A stretch of DNA of 64,000 bases from Chaetomium olivaceum (Eukaryota; Ascomycota; Sordariomycetes; Sordariales; Chaetomiaceae), in NCBI GenBank assembly GCA_039881045.1, contig JAYWVB010000023.1, forward strand, positions 186,001 to 250,000. The letters are read 5' to 3'. Under the pieces are notes generated by a model, which ran no database searches, had not been told where the DNA came from, and saw only the letters and a list, made by a program, of their open reading frames with translations. The position numbers were made by a program, and so were the translations under genes. Below, piece by piece: positions 36,288 to 47,446 of the stretch; the stretch's first letter is position 1; each line of letters opens with the position of its first letter.

Positions 36288-39011
36288 TCGCATCTATTCT
36301 AATCCTGCTATCTATCCTGCTATCTACCTGCTGTGTAGGGCGTTGGACAGATGGCGTGAGGGAGGGGGGAAGTCGTTTCATTTGTTAAACGGGTGTTTGG
36401 GTGGTTGGGGGGGGTGAGATGTGGGGGAAGTGCATATACGCGACTCGGTGCCATTTACATACATCCCACATATACAGGGAGGGCTGGGTAGGGTACGGTG
36501 GGAGAGGAGGAGGCTGGAATGGAATGGGATGGATATGGGCTGTGGATGGATGGCAAGGCATGCGTGGCTTGGAATGGGGCGCCTTCTTCAACCTTTTAGA
36601 CCAGCCAGAAGGTCTGAGTTTCCAAGCACCTTTACGGGTCCGGGCTCAGGTCCTGGGGCGGGGCCTAGTCAGGATTATGTTCCTAGCTTTCGACTCTCTG
36701 GACTCCCTCTGGTCTGGGTTGGCTGTGCTGCTGTGTTGGGGCCATTTTTGCGGTGTCTTTTTTGGTTTGCCTTCGGCTGGAGCATGCATGGCATCGTCGT
36801 CGTCATTGAGCAAGAGCAAAGCATGAGCAGAGTGTATGGGCCTTTTTTTTTGTGCATTATTTTTTGAGTAGCATATTCTTTAGTCATTGCGTGGTTTGGG
36901 TCTTGTTTGAGTTGAAGCTGGTTAAGATTTTGCTGCTTGCCTGTCGGCCTTGTTTATTTGTTTGTGTCTGACTGTTTGTGTGTCTGCGTGTTGGGTTGGT
37001 TTGCGGTTCTTGACGCCGAGGATACATACCCCTGAGAAAACAAACAGGACGTGCCTCGTATCATCTGTTTGGCCCTGATACATATATGTACCTATCTATG
37101 ACCGTAACATGAGTGCATCCTTTCATTTGACTGGGCGTCCTGCCGGGTTTTCCAGCGCTCCCGGGCCAAGAACACCCACCCCTCTACATGCATGGGTTAA
37201 GAGAAAGCCGATCATATAAAGCGGTCAACATAGGAGGAGCAATAGGTTTGGGTCGGCCGGTGCCATCACTACCATGTAGTACGGTAGTGCACTCCGTAAA
37301 GAATTATTACCCCGTGATTGAGCCCATAAAGAGTCACGTCATCCTCTACCAGTACGCTTTGCACTGCAAGTGATTCCTACCTTCTACCACGCAACCGAAC
37401 ACTCACAGGAACCAACTTCCCGTGTCACAATAGCAGACATAGGCTGTCACATAGCTAACTCCACCGCGCGCGCGGTAGGTTGCATTCGATCGAACCGACT
37501 CTGCTTCGGAACGAAACGCTAGCAAAACTTAGGAGGGAGGGTACTTGTGTGTACGTTCGTCCTTGGGTGTTGGCTCCGTCTGCCGTTAAAGAACTCGGTG
37601 GGGAAAGGGGACACAGGCGTCGTTTTTATATACATTTGGACGCACTTACAAAAGATAAAACTCCTAGGTGAAATCCATAGTGGGCGCCGCTCTAACCCTG
37701 ACAAAATCAGGTTCGCATCCTTACCTTACCTTAACTAAAACGCTATCGCTGCACTGGCCCGTTTCTCGTATGATCAGGGCAACTTCCTTCCCCAATAGGG
37801 TTGCATCAACAGTCCCAAATCTTCGGTTCTACACTAACAGCTAACGTTATAACCCTTGCTGGTTTGAATGTTAGGTAAGCTTCCCGCTTCCTTGACGAAT
37901 GGCAACTATAAAGCGTGTTTGTGTAGCAATATTAGGCTCTTTACCAAAGCTTTCTGTTTCGTCCGTAGTTGTCTGCTAATTGTTCCATACGTTCTAGTCG
38001 TAATCGTTGCTCTGCTGTTCCCATTAACCCCTCCAGCTCATATGTAACAGAAACTTACTGGCTCTCTCTGAATGCTCATTACACGTTACGGAGTCTTGCC
38101 GCTTATCGTGGCATTTCGCATTCGCAACCCCCTACCAAGCCGCTGAACCCAGACATTCGTTTCTCACCAGGGGTGTTGTGGTTGGTTTCCTTGTTTTCCA
38201 CGGCCCATCCAGTACCGTGCCGTACTAGGGTTGCTGGTGTTCTGCCTGGCGTATACTTTCGAAAACTATGGCACTCTTTCGGACCGGTAAATCCTATATT
38301 CGTTATTCCGGAGGTGCCGCATTGGTGCCTCCGCATTAGCATCTCTGCGTCTGTAATGTAGATTGCGTCAGGGGTAACGAGAATAAGGGCTTTAACTGCA
38401 GGAAGGCGATCCGTACAATTGGGGGTCGGGATGGGGGGGGGGGGGGGGCGGGTAGGTAAGTGATTAATTGAAGCCCGCCTCCCGCTCTATGATGGCTTCG
38501 CTAGAGAGCTCTCCTTATACCACCCCTAGTGATATCCAACCAGCCGAACCGGCTTCAGCAGTTTAGTTACGGTCGGCTTTGCTCCGCCACCACTCCAACT
38601 AGCTCCGATCGACCGTATAACGGCTGGCACACTGCACGGTATTTTTTCTGACAAGTAGTTAGTAAAGGGTAGTAGTGGTTGATAAAGGGTTACTGGTTAG
38701 GGGCAGTAGTGACTGGTAACTTGAAAAGGTTGTTGCCCAGTGATAAGGGTTGGTAGTTGGCGGGATGGTGGTATTAGAAAGGATGGACTGATTTTACCAT
38801 TGCGGAAATGCAGATGCAAGTTGCAGTGATTCAACTAGGAGTTAGGAAGGTCGAACAAGACGCTCAGTCACTCTAGGTGCACAGAGACGTGGACTCATTA
38901 GAGGGAAAAGCCAAGAATTACGTTAAGGTATCTGGCTCTGCCTCAAAGAACCCCCTATCCTGACGCCATCGGGCCCCAACTCAAGCCCAACAATCCATAC
39001 CCCCCAAGCAC
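36288..39011. other. gene-poor, partly AT-rich region (2.7 kb)
   Basis: 36288 to about 36950 is probably kinase 3' untranslated region. From 37200 to 38900 composition drops and only short frames remain. A minus-strand stretch around 37975-38045 reads as a charged helix (EQRLRLERMEQLADNYGRN) flanked by stops and may be a degraded transposon-encoded fragment. A 16-G tract lies at 38433-38448. Confidence 0.45.
38433..38448 (+). repeat. poly-G tract, 16 bases
   Basis: Uninterrupted run of 16 G, followed by CGGGT. Long homopolymers of this type are error-prone in assemblies and can form G-quadruplex structures. Confidence 0.85.
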
Positions 39012-41384
39012 TCACACCGCCCTCCCCTCATCCCCGACAGGAAACTTCCTAACCGAACCGACCTTGCCCTTAAACCCCCCCAACTCCCTCCTCCCCGCGC
39101 CATAAAACCTCGCCTCATACCCCCCTTGCCCCCCATCCCCATCCCCATTCCCCTCTCCCTTCACATCAATCCTAACCCCTTCAGTCAGCTCCCTCCCCCT
39201 CCCCCGTCCCTCCACCCCCAGTTCCACGGCACAAACATGACGCTCGACGCGCTCGTCGTCATCACCGTCCCCGGCAAGTCCCCCGTATTCGGCACATGAT
39301 GCCCCCCCAAATTAAACCACACCACCACGTCTCCCCCGTATATCCTCCCCGTCGACAAACTTGCCAAAATCCACAAGCGGGTCTCCCGGGGCGAGGGCAT
39401 TCGCCGGAGACGAGGACCGCGGCTCCGTGTCCTTCTGCAGGGTGATGTGCAGGTCGGCGGTGGCCCACGATGCGGAGCGCAACAGGATCGGGCTGGACGG
39501 GATGGTCAGGTGAGCGGGGGAGCCGAGACCGGTGCCGGACGCGATGCGGTATGCGCGCGGGAGGAGGTGCGGGGCGGAAGGGTTGGGTTCTCCCGTGAGG
39601 AGGTAGAGGGTCTGGCTGTTGGGCGGCCAGTTGAGGGAGAGCTCGGTTGGGGTGGTGGTGTGGGAGAGGGACATGGTGTTGTGCTGCGGATGGGGTCCGC
39701 CTCCTCCGGACCAAGGGTAGGAGGGGAGGGATGTGGGGAGGATGGAGGTTTGGATGAGGGTGTTGAGGGAGGCGTTGGAGATGTCGAGGTCGGCTTTGAA
39801 ATTGAGGACGTGGTCGTGGATGGAACTGGAGAAGGAGGGGCGGAGGTGGTAGCCGTAGAGGGAGGAGTTGGCGTTGGGAGGGGAGTAGGCGCCTTGGATG
39901 TAGCCGCTGGCGCGGACTTTGGTTTCGATGGTGCCGTCGAGGTACATGATATAATCGATGAGGTAGTCGTAGTTGCCTACCACGGTGATGGTCCGGACGA
40001 TGAGGATTGAATTTGAGAAGGAGGTGTAGGAACTAGCCCGGGCGTGCCGGAGGAGTGGGTACTCGGTAGGCGCCTCAAAGATGCAGAGGGAGCCAGGCCG
40101 GCGGTATGTCTTCTCCATTCGGTGGTATTCCAGGTCGAGAAAGTGGGCATATTCTGGACAGTCGTATCCCGGGAGAAGCTCACCGGTTTGGGTACCGATG
40201 CCGTACATGCTGTCGAGGAATGCAGTGCTGCCTTGTACGGGGTCGCTACCTGCGTAGTGGGCCATGGCCTCCTGCAGGCTTAGTTCGTAGATGACTCGTT
40301 CTCCATCGATTCGCAAGTCGTACAGTGCGATGCCGTTGACTTGTGAGAAAGCGAAGTTGAAGGTGATACCCATCCATGAGACGTACGACTGTTCTTTGTC
40401 GAGGAAGATTCGGGATTCTCCCGGCTGGGTCATCTGGGGTGGACGATTGCTGGAATAGTCCCCTGAAATCAGGGGCAGGCCGTCAGGCTCAATATGCGTC
40501 CAAATCCCGTCGCGATTCCCATCCATCTTCTCAAAGCCGGGGGTCTCCCACGCTATCCGAAACTCCTCAGTGGTGCTGTAAGTGATGTTGTTGTAAAACC
40601 ACTGAACGACGCGCCACTGTTCAGGGTCTCGTCCAGTTGTATCTGCTTTGAAGTACAACCCCTGAGGGAGCAATGTCGGTGCGTCTGATTCTGGGGAAAA
40701 GCTAGCCCACCTCAGTTGCCTCCCGTCTTCCTCGAACACTTGATCGACCGTCGAGGCCTCAAACTTTGGCGTTTTGGTTTCGTCAAACATCACACCAACT
40801 GGACGTCTGAAAAGGTCCGCCAGAATGTCAGCAACATCGTCGGCCACTCTGTCCAGCCACTCAGAAAGCGCGGCAACGTCTGTGTGCGGATTGACTGTTG
40901 TGCTGCGTCCGCTGTTATGCACGAACCTCAGGGGCTCGATGGAAAGCTTGTTGGATTCCGAAAGGGGACCGACAAGGTATTCGGCGATGTCAGGAGGCTC
41001 GACCGAATCTCGTTTGACCGTGATGCGAGCAAATCTTGGCGGTGGAGAGGCCCCATGGTCAAGATAGGCAATGGCATCGGTTTTGTTTGGACGCAGGAGT
41101 TCAATAACGAGAAGGAAATCGTCAAATTGGCCGGCTTGCTCCGGCTCCGTCAGATTCAGGCCAGAGTTTCTGCTGTGAAGCCAGCGCAGCAGAGTGACTG
41201 TCTCGTGGTGAGTCAGATCCGCCCAGATGTTGTGTCTAGCTGTCGGTAGACTTTGGGCTTTGGGTAGCTCTTGGGATTGTTGTTGATCCATGGAACCCGT
41301 AGCAGGAGAACTGAAGGCCCACAGCTGATACAGCAAAATGAGTGCAGTGAGCCCCGCGGCCATTATGATAAATGCTTGCTTCAT
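39012..41384 (-). CDS. copper amine oxidase (primary-amine oxidase)
   Basis: Oxidises primary amines to aldehydes with release of ammonia and H2O2, using copper and a topaquinone made from its own Tyr. Start is the ATG at 41384 (MKQAFIIMAAGLTALILLY), a signal-anchor; the frame upstream has only a TTG. The catalytic base region is FLDSMYGIGTQ, the topaquinone motif VVGNYDYLIDY, and the late copper-ligand block GGHHVPNTGDLPGTV. Two compensating one-base breaks lie near the end: at the CCCC of 39347-39350 and in the G-rich run at about 39190-39226; with both, the frame continues to a stop at 39012. Extracellular or secretory location inferred. It lies 467 bp from a UstYa gene, which suggests a role in the same pathway, as an amine oxidase has in victorin maturation. 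Confidence 0.85.
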
Positions 41385-41851
41385 GTTGTGCACTTTCAAT
41401 GTTAATAAAACTTTTCAAAGACCCTCATTACCGATGAGCTTTGCTAAAAGACTTGCAAAACGTTCCGAGTAGGCAGGACATTGGGGCCGAGTGCCTGGGA
41501 ATGGGGATCGAACCCCAGAATCCTCAGTGGCACCATCTCAGGTACATACATGTACCTATTTATCTACATGTACTACCTTACCTACGGGTTGGGAGCTACG
41601 TAAGCAGATACGGATTCACCCGCCCCCTGGCGCAGTGGGAGGACCCCTCCCGGCCACATTTCCCTCCCCCTGACATCGAATCTTTGCGGAATGTCTGAAC
41701 AGAGATCTCAGTTACATGAAAGATAGGCAATTAATTCAACGGTACAGCACAATGTAATTGGTACCTCATTATGGCCGTGTTCATGGAAAGAAAAGCTGGC
41801 GCAGCTGCGGCACAATGACCTAACACCCGACGACTACCTTAGATATCTGCG
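41385..41851. other. intergenic spacer, upstream of the copper amine oxidase
   Basis: Contains TACATGTAC-type short palindromes at about 41547-41577 and a minus-strand tRNA T-arm-like sequence around 41500-41520 without the rest of a tRNA. No gene. Confidence 0.5.
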
Positions 41852-42889
41852 TCAAATCGGGTGACGACTAACAGTGTCTAAATTAACAAAACCTTTGACC
41901 TGCCACGTCTCCCCCCTTCCGACAGAGTCTTCTACATCACCCTGAAACCCCCCCACCCAAGTGTCACTATCCAGTGGATCATTTGGCTCCCTGAACCACT
42001 CATCAAAACCGCTATACACGGCCCGTTCCTTTGCCCAGGCCTGGATCTTCTCGAAGTTTCTGCACGTATGGGCTATCTGGCCGACCTCCATATTCTGCTG
42101 TCGCTTCTTGTTCCACCTCCACACAAGTACACTGACATCGGCGGTGCACATCAGGGACTGCCGTATGGCATCAACGCAGTGGTCAATGTGGTCTACACCG
42201 AGGAGTTCGTCTTGGTCGTGCGGGTTGGGCCCGGGGTTGTGTGGGTGGTAGTACTCTGGGTGGAGAGCTTTGCGGATCATGTTGAGGCAGTGAAGTTGGT
42301 GGAAGACGTCCAGTTCGATGATATAGCGTCGCTGTTCGTCGTGGGGAAAGATGATAGTTTTGTTGGGGAGGTGTTTGGCTTGCGAATAGGGGATGAGATT
42401 GATTCCCACTGGTTTTCGGTCATTAGAGAAGGGTTACCTAAATGTAGAGGTGCAGGACTCACTCTCGTATAGTGCTGACCAGCGTCTGTCTAGTTCTGGT
42501 GATGGTTTTCCTTGATATTCGGTGAGATCTTCGTTTAGACCGAGCTGGAAAGTGCGGACTTCGTATTCCAGGATGTCTTGGACGGGGCCTCGGTACTGTG
42601 TTAGCAATGTCCGGTTTCTCATCACGCGTTGTGAGCTCACTGTAAGTCAACTGTGGGAAAATAGAGCCGTGAGGTGGGCGGCTCTCATGTTGAACCAAAG
42701 CCCACACGACGACGACAAAGAGAAGTGTCCACGGAAGCAGAGGACTCCTTACTACTACTCTGTCACAACGGCCTTGAGCCTGCGGGAGCGCTTCTGTGCT
42801 TCCCTCATGTCCGAAAGGTCATCGGTGGTTGAGCATGCCTTCGGGAGGAACGGTTCCTCGATATCGTCTCTGTCTCGGTGAGGCATCAT
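41852..42889 (-). CDS. UstYa-family (DUF3328) oxidative cyclisation protein A
   Basis: UstYa proteins act in fungal RiPP pathways (ustiloxin, phomopsin, victorin) and other peptides, where they oxidise and cross-link core peptides. Exons: 42889-42641, 42588-42463 and 42408-41852, about 310 residues. After a short cytosolic N-terminus comes one membrane helix (LLPWTLLFVVVVWALVQH), then the typical YSPVQDILEYEVRTF segment. Both copper-binding-type motifs are present: VFHQLHCLN and HCVDAIRQSLMC, about 45 residues apart. The second acceptor (CCGAG) is unusual but gives the family sequence. One base is missing near 42765, just before the membrane helix, so the N-terminal exon needs a one-base correction. 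Same strand as the amine oxidase and the other two UstYa genes. Confidence 0.85.
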
Positions 42890-43381
42890 GGAAAATCTCG
42901 GCTTTGGTTGCGTTGCTGAGAGCTAGATTCCAGAGAAGAGTTCGGGGGTGGGCAAAAGACTCTGAAATCGTTGGGGCTAGGAGGCTGGTAGGCTGGGTGC
43001 GAGGTAGGCGGCACAATCTCCATCCTTCTCGTGCGGGCCACAATGGTTCCAACTCGTTCAGGAAGGTCAAACATAAAACGCATCATGCACATTCTGGTGT
43101 CACAGTTGGTGAGGTGGCTTCCGCGCGCGTATGCTCCAACACAAGGTCTGGACGCGGTTAATGCCAAACGATGATAAGGTACCAGACAAGCCTGAGAAGC
43201 GGTTACGGCGTAGGCATCGAATCAAATCGATGAACTTATACATTTGTCGCCAACTTATGTCAAGATGAACCATTTGATACCGGTGTCCAGTACAGTGCGG
43301 GTTGTTTGTTGGCCCCCAAGTCTTCCTAAACAGCATAGGTGGCACAGCACAGTTGCCAAGATTCACATGTGTGTTACTGAC
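42890..43381. other. spacer upstream of UstYa A
   Basis: Contains the presumed promoter of UstYa A and, further out, sequence where the missing 3' part of the phosphotransferase-like relic would be expected. No domain resemblance found in any frame. Confidence 0.45.
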
Positions 43382-43688
43382 CTCCGATACTTCGCATGAT
43401 ATCCACGCGGTTGGTCTGGTTGAGGCCTTGGGCGGAGGGGTTGCCGAGACGGAGGATCAAGGTGGAAACATTGGTTGTCAGAAGGGCGAGCTTGAAGATG
43501 AAGTTTTCGTAGGGAAATAGACAGCCGGGGTCGTATTCCAGTGGCGTGATATCCTTGACCTGTGATATATGTTAGTGTCAATGCTATTGGTTAGAAGGAA
43601 GCAAGGGCGATTACGATTTAACTTGAGGTTGTGCTTTGCTAGAAGAGCGGACGAGTCCAAGGCGTTCGTCAAACTGCTCTTGATTCAC
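43382..43688 (-). pseudogene. 5' fragment of an aminoglycoside-phosphotransferase (APH)-like gene
   Basis: The segment 43559-43382 reads as one exon with VKDITPLEYDPGCLFPYENF, then LILRLGNPSAQGLNQTNRV, which matches the N-terminal lobe of fungal APH-family kinase-like proteins; it is bounded by a CAG acceptor and a GTCAGT donor. Upstream, 43688 to about 43615 reads NQEQFDERLGLVRSSS, the usual N-terminus, but the start codon position holds GTG. Downstream there is no Brenner-type catalytic His-x-Asp region in any frame. It is therefore a truncated, probably dead copy. Frames and family call are from pattern memory only. Confidence 0.5.
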
Positions 43689-44057
43689 CTTGGAGTTGGT
43701 GAGAATGTGCTACAAAGTGTGCTTGTTTCTGCCGTAGGTCGAGATAGAATGGATGGATGACTTGGGGGTCAAATCTCATGCAGACGTCCCGTCTCGACTC
43801 TCTCTAATGCCAGCCAGCTTCCGTTTTAGAACACGTCGGGCACTTTTGCGCGTCGCTACCGAATACCAGCGCCCAAAGAACCGACCTACCCAGTACCTAC
43901 CTAGGTACATACATACATGTACCAACCGGGGTACTTCGAGAGCGCATTTTCAACATCTTGTCTACATGAAACAAGCAAAAATAGGTACAATGGATGTGTG
44001 CAATCCAATCTTCAACAATCATCATTAGCAGCAACGGTTGCTATGACATGCGCCGCT
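43689..44057. other. spacer with TACATGTAC/ACCTAGGTA-type motifs
   Basis: Short spacer; between 43885 and 43925 there are overlapping TACCTA, CTAGG and ACATACATGTAC motifs, similar to those upstream of the amine oxidase and of UstYa B. No gene. Confidence 0.45.
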
Positions 44058-44965
44058 TCATACAGGCCCCAACTCGTCCAAAGATCCCTGATACCCGTTA
44101 CTCTGCGTCCATTCCCAAATTGCCCCAAAGTCTCGACACTCGTGGCGCATTGCCCGAGTATGCCCAATCGGATCCAGTGTCAGATCGGCATTGCACATCA
44201 GTGCTTGTCGAAGCCAATCGACACAATGGAAACTGTGTTCCGAGTCACCCTGTGGGCCGTCTGTATGCGCGGTTGGATTGTTAAGAGCCTTGGCCAAGGT
44301 GTTCTTTATCATCTCCTTTCCCACTTGTTAGTCAACGGACGAGATGTAAAGAAGAATATCACTGGGAGGCTCACCAAGCAGTGCAAATTGTGAAAAACGC
44401 TGACTTGATAGAGCTCTTCCTCGTCATTGACTGGGGAGATCTTCGATCCTTCGTCTCGACGGAGAGGACTTGATACCGGGATGCGGACAATGCCCTGCGC
44501 GTCTAAAGCGATGTGTCAATCTTCCGTACTTCCGATGCAGTCCAGCGTGTTCACAGTGGAGACAAGAATTTCTTACCTGTAAAGAGACTTCTCCACAGCG
44601 TGTTGTTGCTGTTCTTTACTGCCCACTCCCCTTCTTCAAACTGATTTTCGTCGGTGTAAGAGAAAAGTAGATTATCTACGTCCAGTCAGTACGAAGCATT
44701 CGGCGCCATTGTTCCACAATGACAGCGATTTGGGCATTTCACATGAGATTGAGAGATTGTCTCCGGGAAAGACCTCGCGATTTCCTTTTGTCAGCCATCC
44801 TATTAGGAGGAACAGCTGTAGAAGGTTTACCAACGCAAGGATGATAAAACACTGCTTCCAGTGGTTTTGCGCAGGCGTAGGGCCGTTTTCGGGCATGAGC
44901 GGGACCTCCTGTAGCTCGTCGCTGACACGGCGGTAGGAAGGCGTCCTCGTTGGAGTCCAGGCCAT
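44058..44965 (-). pseudogene. UstYa-family protein B, apparently interrupted
   Basis: The first exon starts MAWTPTRTPSYRRVSDELQE and has a membrane helix (CFIILALVNLLQLFLLIGW). Downstream exons are clear: a block ending 44577 (FSYTDENQFEEGEWAV), then 44502-44375 with the first motif VFHNLHCL, then 44315-44058 with the second motif HCVDWLRQALMC and RHECRDFGAIW. Donors are GTAAGA and GTGAGC, acceptors TAG and AAG. Between the helix and the first block (about 44690-44740) no continuous frame exists; the frame matching the downstream block has a TGA around 44691-44693 that could derive from CGA. The break may be a real C-to-T mutation, an unrecognised intron or an indel. Both metal-binding motifs survive, so the gene may be only recently lost or simply mis-sequenced. 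Confidence 0.65.
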
Positions 44966-46426
44966 TTTGCGAAGGGTAGGTATGATGTATCAGAAAAGCT
45001 TCGCGAAGATGGCGCTTGCGAGCAGTCAGGGAGGCCGATATCTTGACGGAGGTGCTGTCAGGGAAGCAGAGCAGATAATCGTAAATCAGCATTGAAGCCA
45101 AAGTCTTTAGGCCTTTGACACATCGAAACATAAATTTAACTAGTCACATGCATTGGTGATAAGCAGTACTGAGTCCAATCCCGGGCTGTGTTGAGTTGCT
45201 TCACGTCGTTTCGATCCATGTCCGCAGTCCAATGCCACTCAGCCAAACACTGGCAACATTGCGGCACATGCAATGGCACAAAAACGGCCTCAGGGGAAAT
45301 CGAATGCAGTGTCGGTGAGGTTCCTCGGTAGGTGACGCTCAACCCACCAGTGTGGATCCTTCGTGTGATGAGTCCAGACCATGAGACCAGAGCATCAGAC
45401 CAGAGTGTACGGTGCGAGGACACTCTCCGCTTGCAACCAATCACCGTTGATACCAACATATGCACGTTGGCTGCAAGGGTTTTCCAGAACATGCGCCGAG
45501 AACATGCATTGACTGGTTTGAGGGTTGTGCCGCAGATAGCGTAGTAATATGTACTACCTCAGCCTCCACTGGCTACATGTACTACCTTTCAAGTTGAACT
45601 GGAAGACCCAACCAACAACTTACCTACCCAAGTCGGGATATCCAAATCAACCCCCATGAATGTTTTCCCATTACCGTACCAAGCTCTTCATTGGTTCGAT
45701 CCGGCGAGCCTGAGGCGGTTGGGCTCCGTATCTTTGTGCGTTGCCCCGTTATCTTCGCACTTTATATCGGGGACTTGGAACTTGTGTCTTCCAAAAGGTC
45801 TCCGCATTCATTTTGATTCCAAATCTTATGCGCTACATGTTAGCGCCGGCGGCAAATACGCTGTCGAGATCCCGTCATCATCATTGATTGGTCTAGCTGG
45901 CGACTTACAGTTGAAGTTACACAGCCCCGGTGAGTGATAAAGTGATTTGGATATACCTGCTAGAGTCACCCAATCGGCCCGAGCAGTCAGTCACTTCCAG
46001 GTTGGTACCCCAGAGCTGAGGCAAGCGGCACATTGCGCGGTACGAATCGAGAGGCGCTAGTCTTTTCAATGCATGTCCTAAGCATTCCCACAAGCAGGAT
46101 GGCGGCAGGAAATGGCTTCTCGTAACGAAGGAAGCAGGTCCACACCCAGTCTCGCACAGCCTAATAAACAGGAGACAAAAATAACCCTAACATAAGCCCA
46201 AGTATGTGGAGTGTCATATGCATATACCTAGCGCGAGCGAGTTACAACGCAACGCCTTTACTGAGGCCCCGACAACCCCCAAACTGCTTCCAAACACCTC
46301 GATATCACTGTATTGAAACATAGAATTATGCTTTACAATATTTGGCTCATGTCCTCATGAACGTGCTAAAGAAAACGTGCAGACAACATGACCAAACCAT
46401 CCCCCCTCCCCTTTTTTACTAGGTAC
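44966..46426. other. intergenic region between UstYa B and UstYa C
   Basis: No supported gene in 1.46 kb. A 93-codon plus-strand frame at 45656-45937 lacks family resemblance or a signal peptide. Around 45548-45590 the motif ATGTACTACCT occurs twice. Confidence 0.5.
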
Positions 46427-47446
46427 CTACGCATACCCATCACCCTCCACAATTTCGACTCCGTCCCCAGGGTACCTCGACGTCCTCCACTTCCCCCTCA
46501 ACCCCTTGACCCCTTTCTCCCTCACCCAATCCAACAACCCATCAAAATCCCTACACATCTTCACCACATTGAAATCCGGCATCACCCTCACCTTGGGCTC
46601 CGCCACCCTCTCATTCCTCACCCAATTATGCGTAATCACCCCCACGTCCGCCGCACACGTCAACGCCTGCAGGATCATGTGGATACAATGGCCCACGTGG
46701 GCCCGGTGCAGCTCGTCCGGCGGCGACGCGGCGCCGTAGTAGTGGTCGTAGTGGATGTTCTTGCGCAGCTCGTTGAGGCAGTGGATCTGGTGGAAGACTT
46801 CGATCTGCGCGAGGTAGGCGTCGGATCCGTAACCCCATGAGTCGGGGGCTTTGACTGTTTTGGAAAGGGGTTTGTGGGAGTGAAGAACGGCCGAGGAGGG
46901 GACGGTGATGAGTTCGAAGCCTTCGGTCGAGATGAAGTCCCAGGCGGAGTCGACTTCGGCTGAGGGCGGTTGCCGCCAGATGGAGGTATTGTCTCGGAGG
47001 GCGCCGTTGAAGCGGCGGAGTTGGGGTTTGAGGTCGAAGGCGTCAAGGATTGGGGCTGGAAAGGGGTTGGTTTCTTTTCTTTTTTTTCTTTTGAGGGGGG
47101 AAAGTTGACGGGGTTGGGAGGGAGACTTACAGAATGATGACGCGGCTTTGAGCTTTGGATTGAGGCTGGGGTTGTGGTAGCGAGTGTCTTCATCTTGGGA
47201 ACTAGACTCTGGAAGTTGAAGGATACCAGTCCTCTGGCTGAGGTTGACGACTGAAATAGCAAAGAGAATGAGATTCACGGTCAATAGCAATACATGAAGA
47301 GACGGGATCCACCAGAGCCATCTCTTGCGCAGAAAGATGGAGGTGCTTTGCTTGTCTTCATTTTGAGATTCCGCGTCGTCGAGAAAGGCTTCGTTATCCG
47401 AGCCGGATGTTACAGACGCGTAGTGGTGCGAGGGAAACGGCCACAT
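46427..47446 (-). CDS. UstYa-family (DUF3328) oxidative cyclisation protein C
   Basis: Intact. Exon 1 47446-47131, exon 2 47055-46427; the 75-bp intron (GTAAGT..CCAG) contains no stop and keeps frame. Cytosolic N-terminus MWPFPSHHYASVTSGSD, then a basic RKRWLW, a membrane helix (IPSLHVLLLTVNLILFAISV) and the UstYa entry segment SPILDAFDLKPQLRRFNG. Both signature motifs are present: VFHQIHCLNELRKNI and HCIHMILQALTC, followed by MCRDFDGLLDWV. About 314 residues. It lies 1.04 kb from the divergently transcribed repeat-containing precursor gene, and is the closest UstYa to it, so it is the best candidate for acting on the precursor peptide. Confidence 0.9.
   Translation of the reverse strand: MWPFPSHHYASVTSGSDNEAFLDDAESQNEDKQSTSIFLRKRWLWWIPSLHVLLLTVNLILFAISVVNLSQRTGILQLPESSSQDEDTRYHNPSLNPKLKAASSFCKSPSQPRQLSPLKRKKRKETNPFPAPILDAFDLKPQLRRFNGALRDNTSIWRQPPSAEVDSAWDFISTEGFELITVPSSAVLHSHKPLSKTVKAPDSWGYGSDAYLAQIEVFHQIHCLNELRKNIHYDHYYGAASPPDELHRAHVGHCIHMILQALTCAADVGVITHNWVRNERVAEPKVRVMPDFNVVKMCRDFDGLLDWVREKGVKGLRGKWRTSRYPGDGVEIVEGDGYA

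Noticed and set aside
37969..38361. 130-codon plus-strand frame
   Set aside because: No domain, signal or codon bias, and lies in an AT-richer stretch with a possible relic on the other strand.
41495..41525. Possible minus-strand tRNA (GGTTCGATCCC box)
   Set aside because: Only a T-arm-like hairpin; no D-arm, anticodon arm or acceptor stem at the right distance.
45656..45937. 93-codon plus-strand frame between UstYa genes, considered as a second precursor peptide
   Set aside because: No signal peptide, no repeats and no kexin sites.
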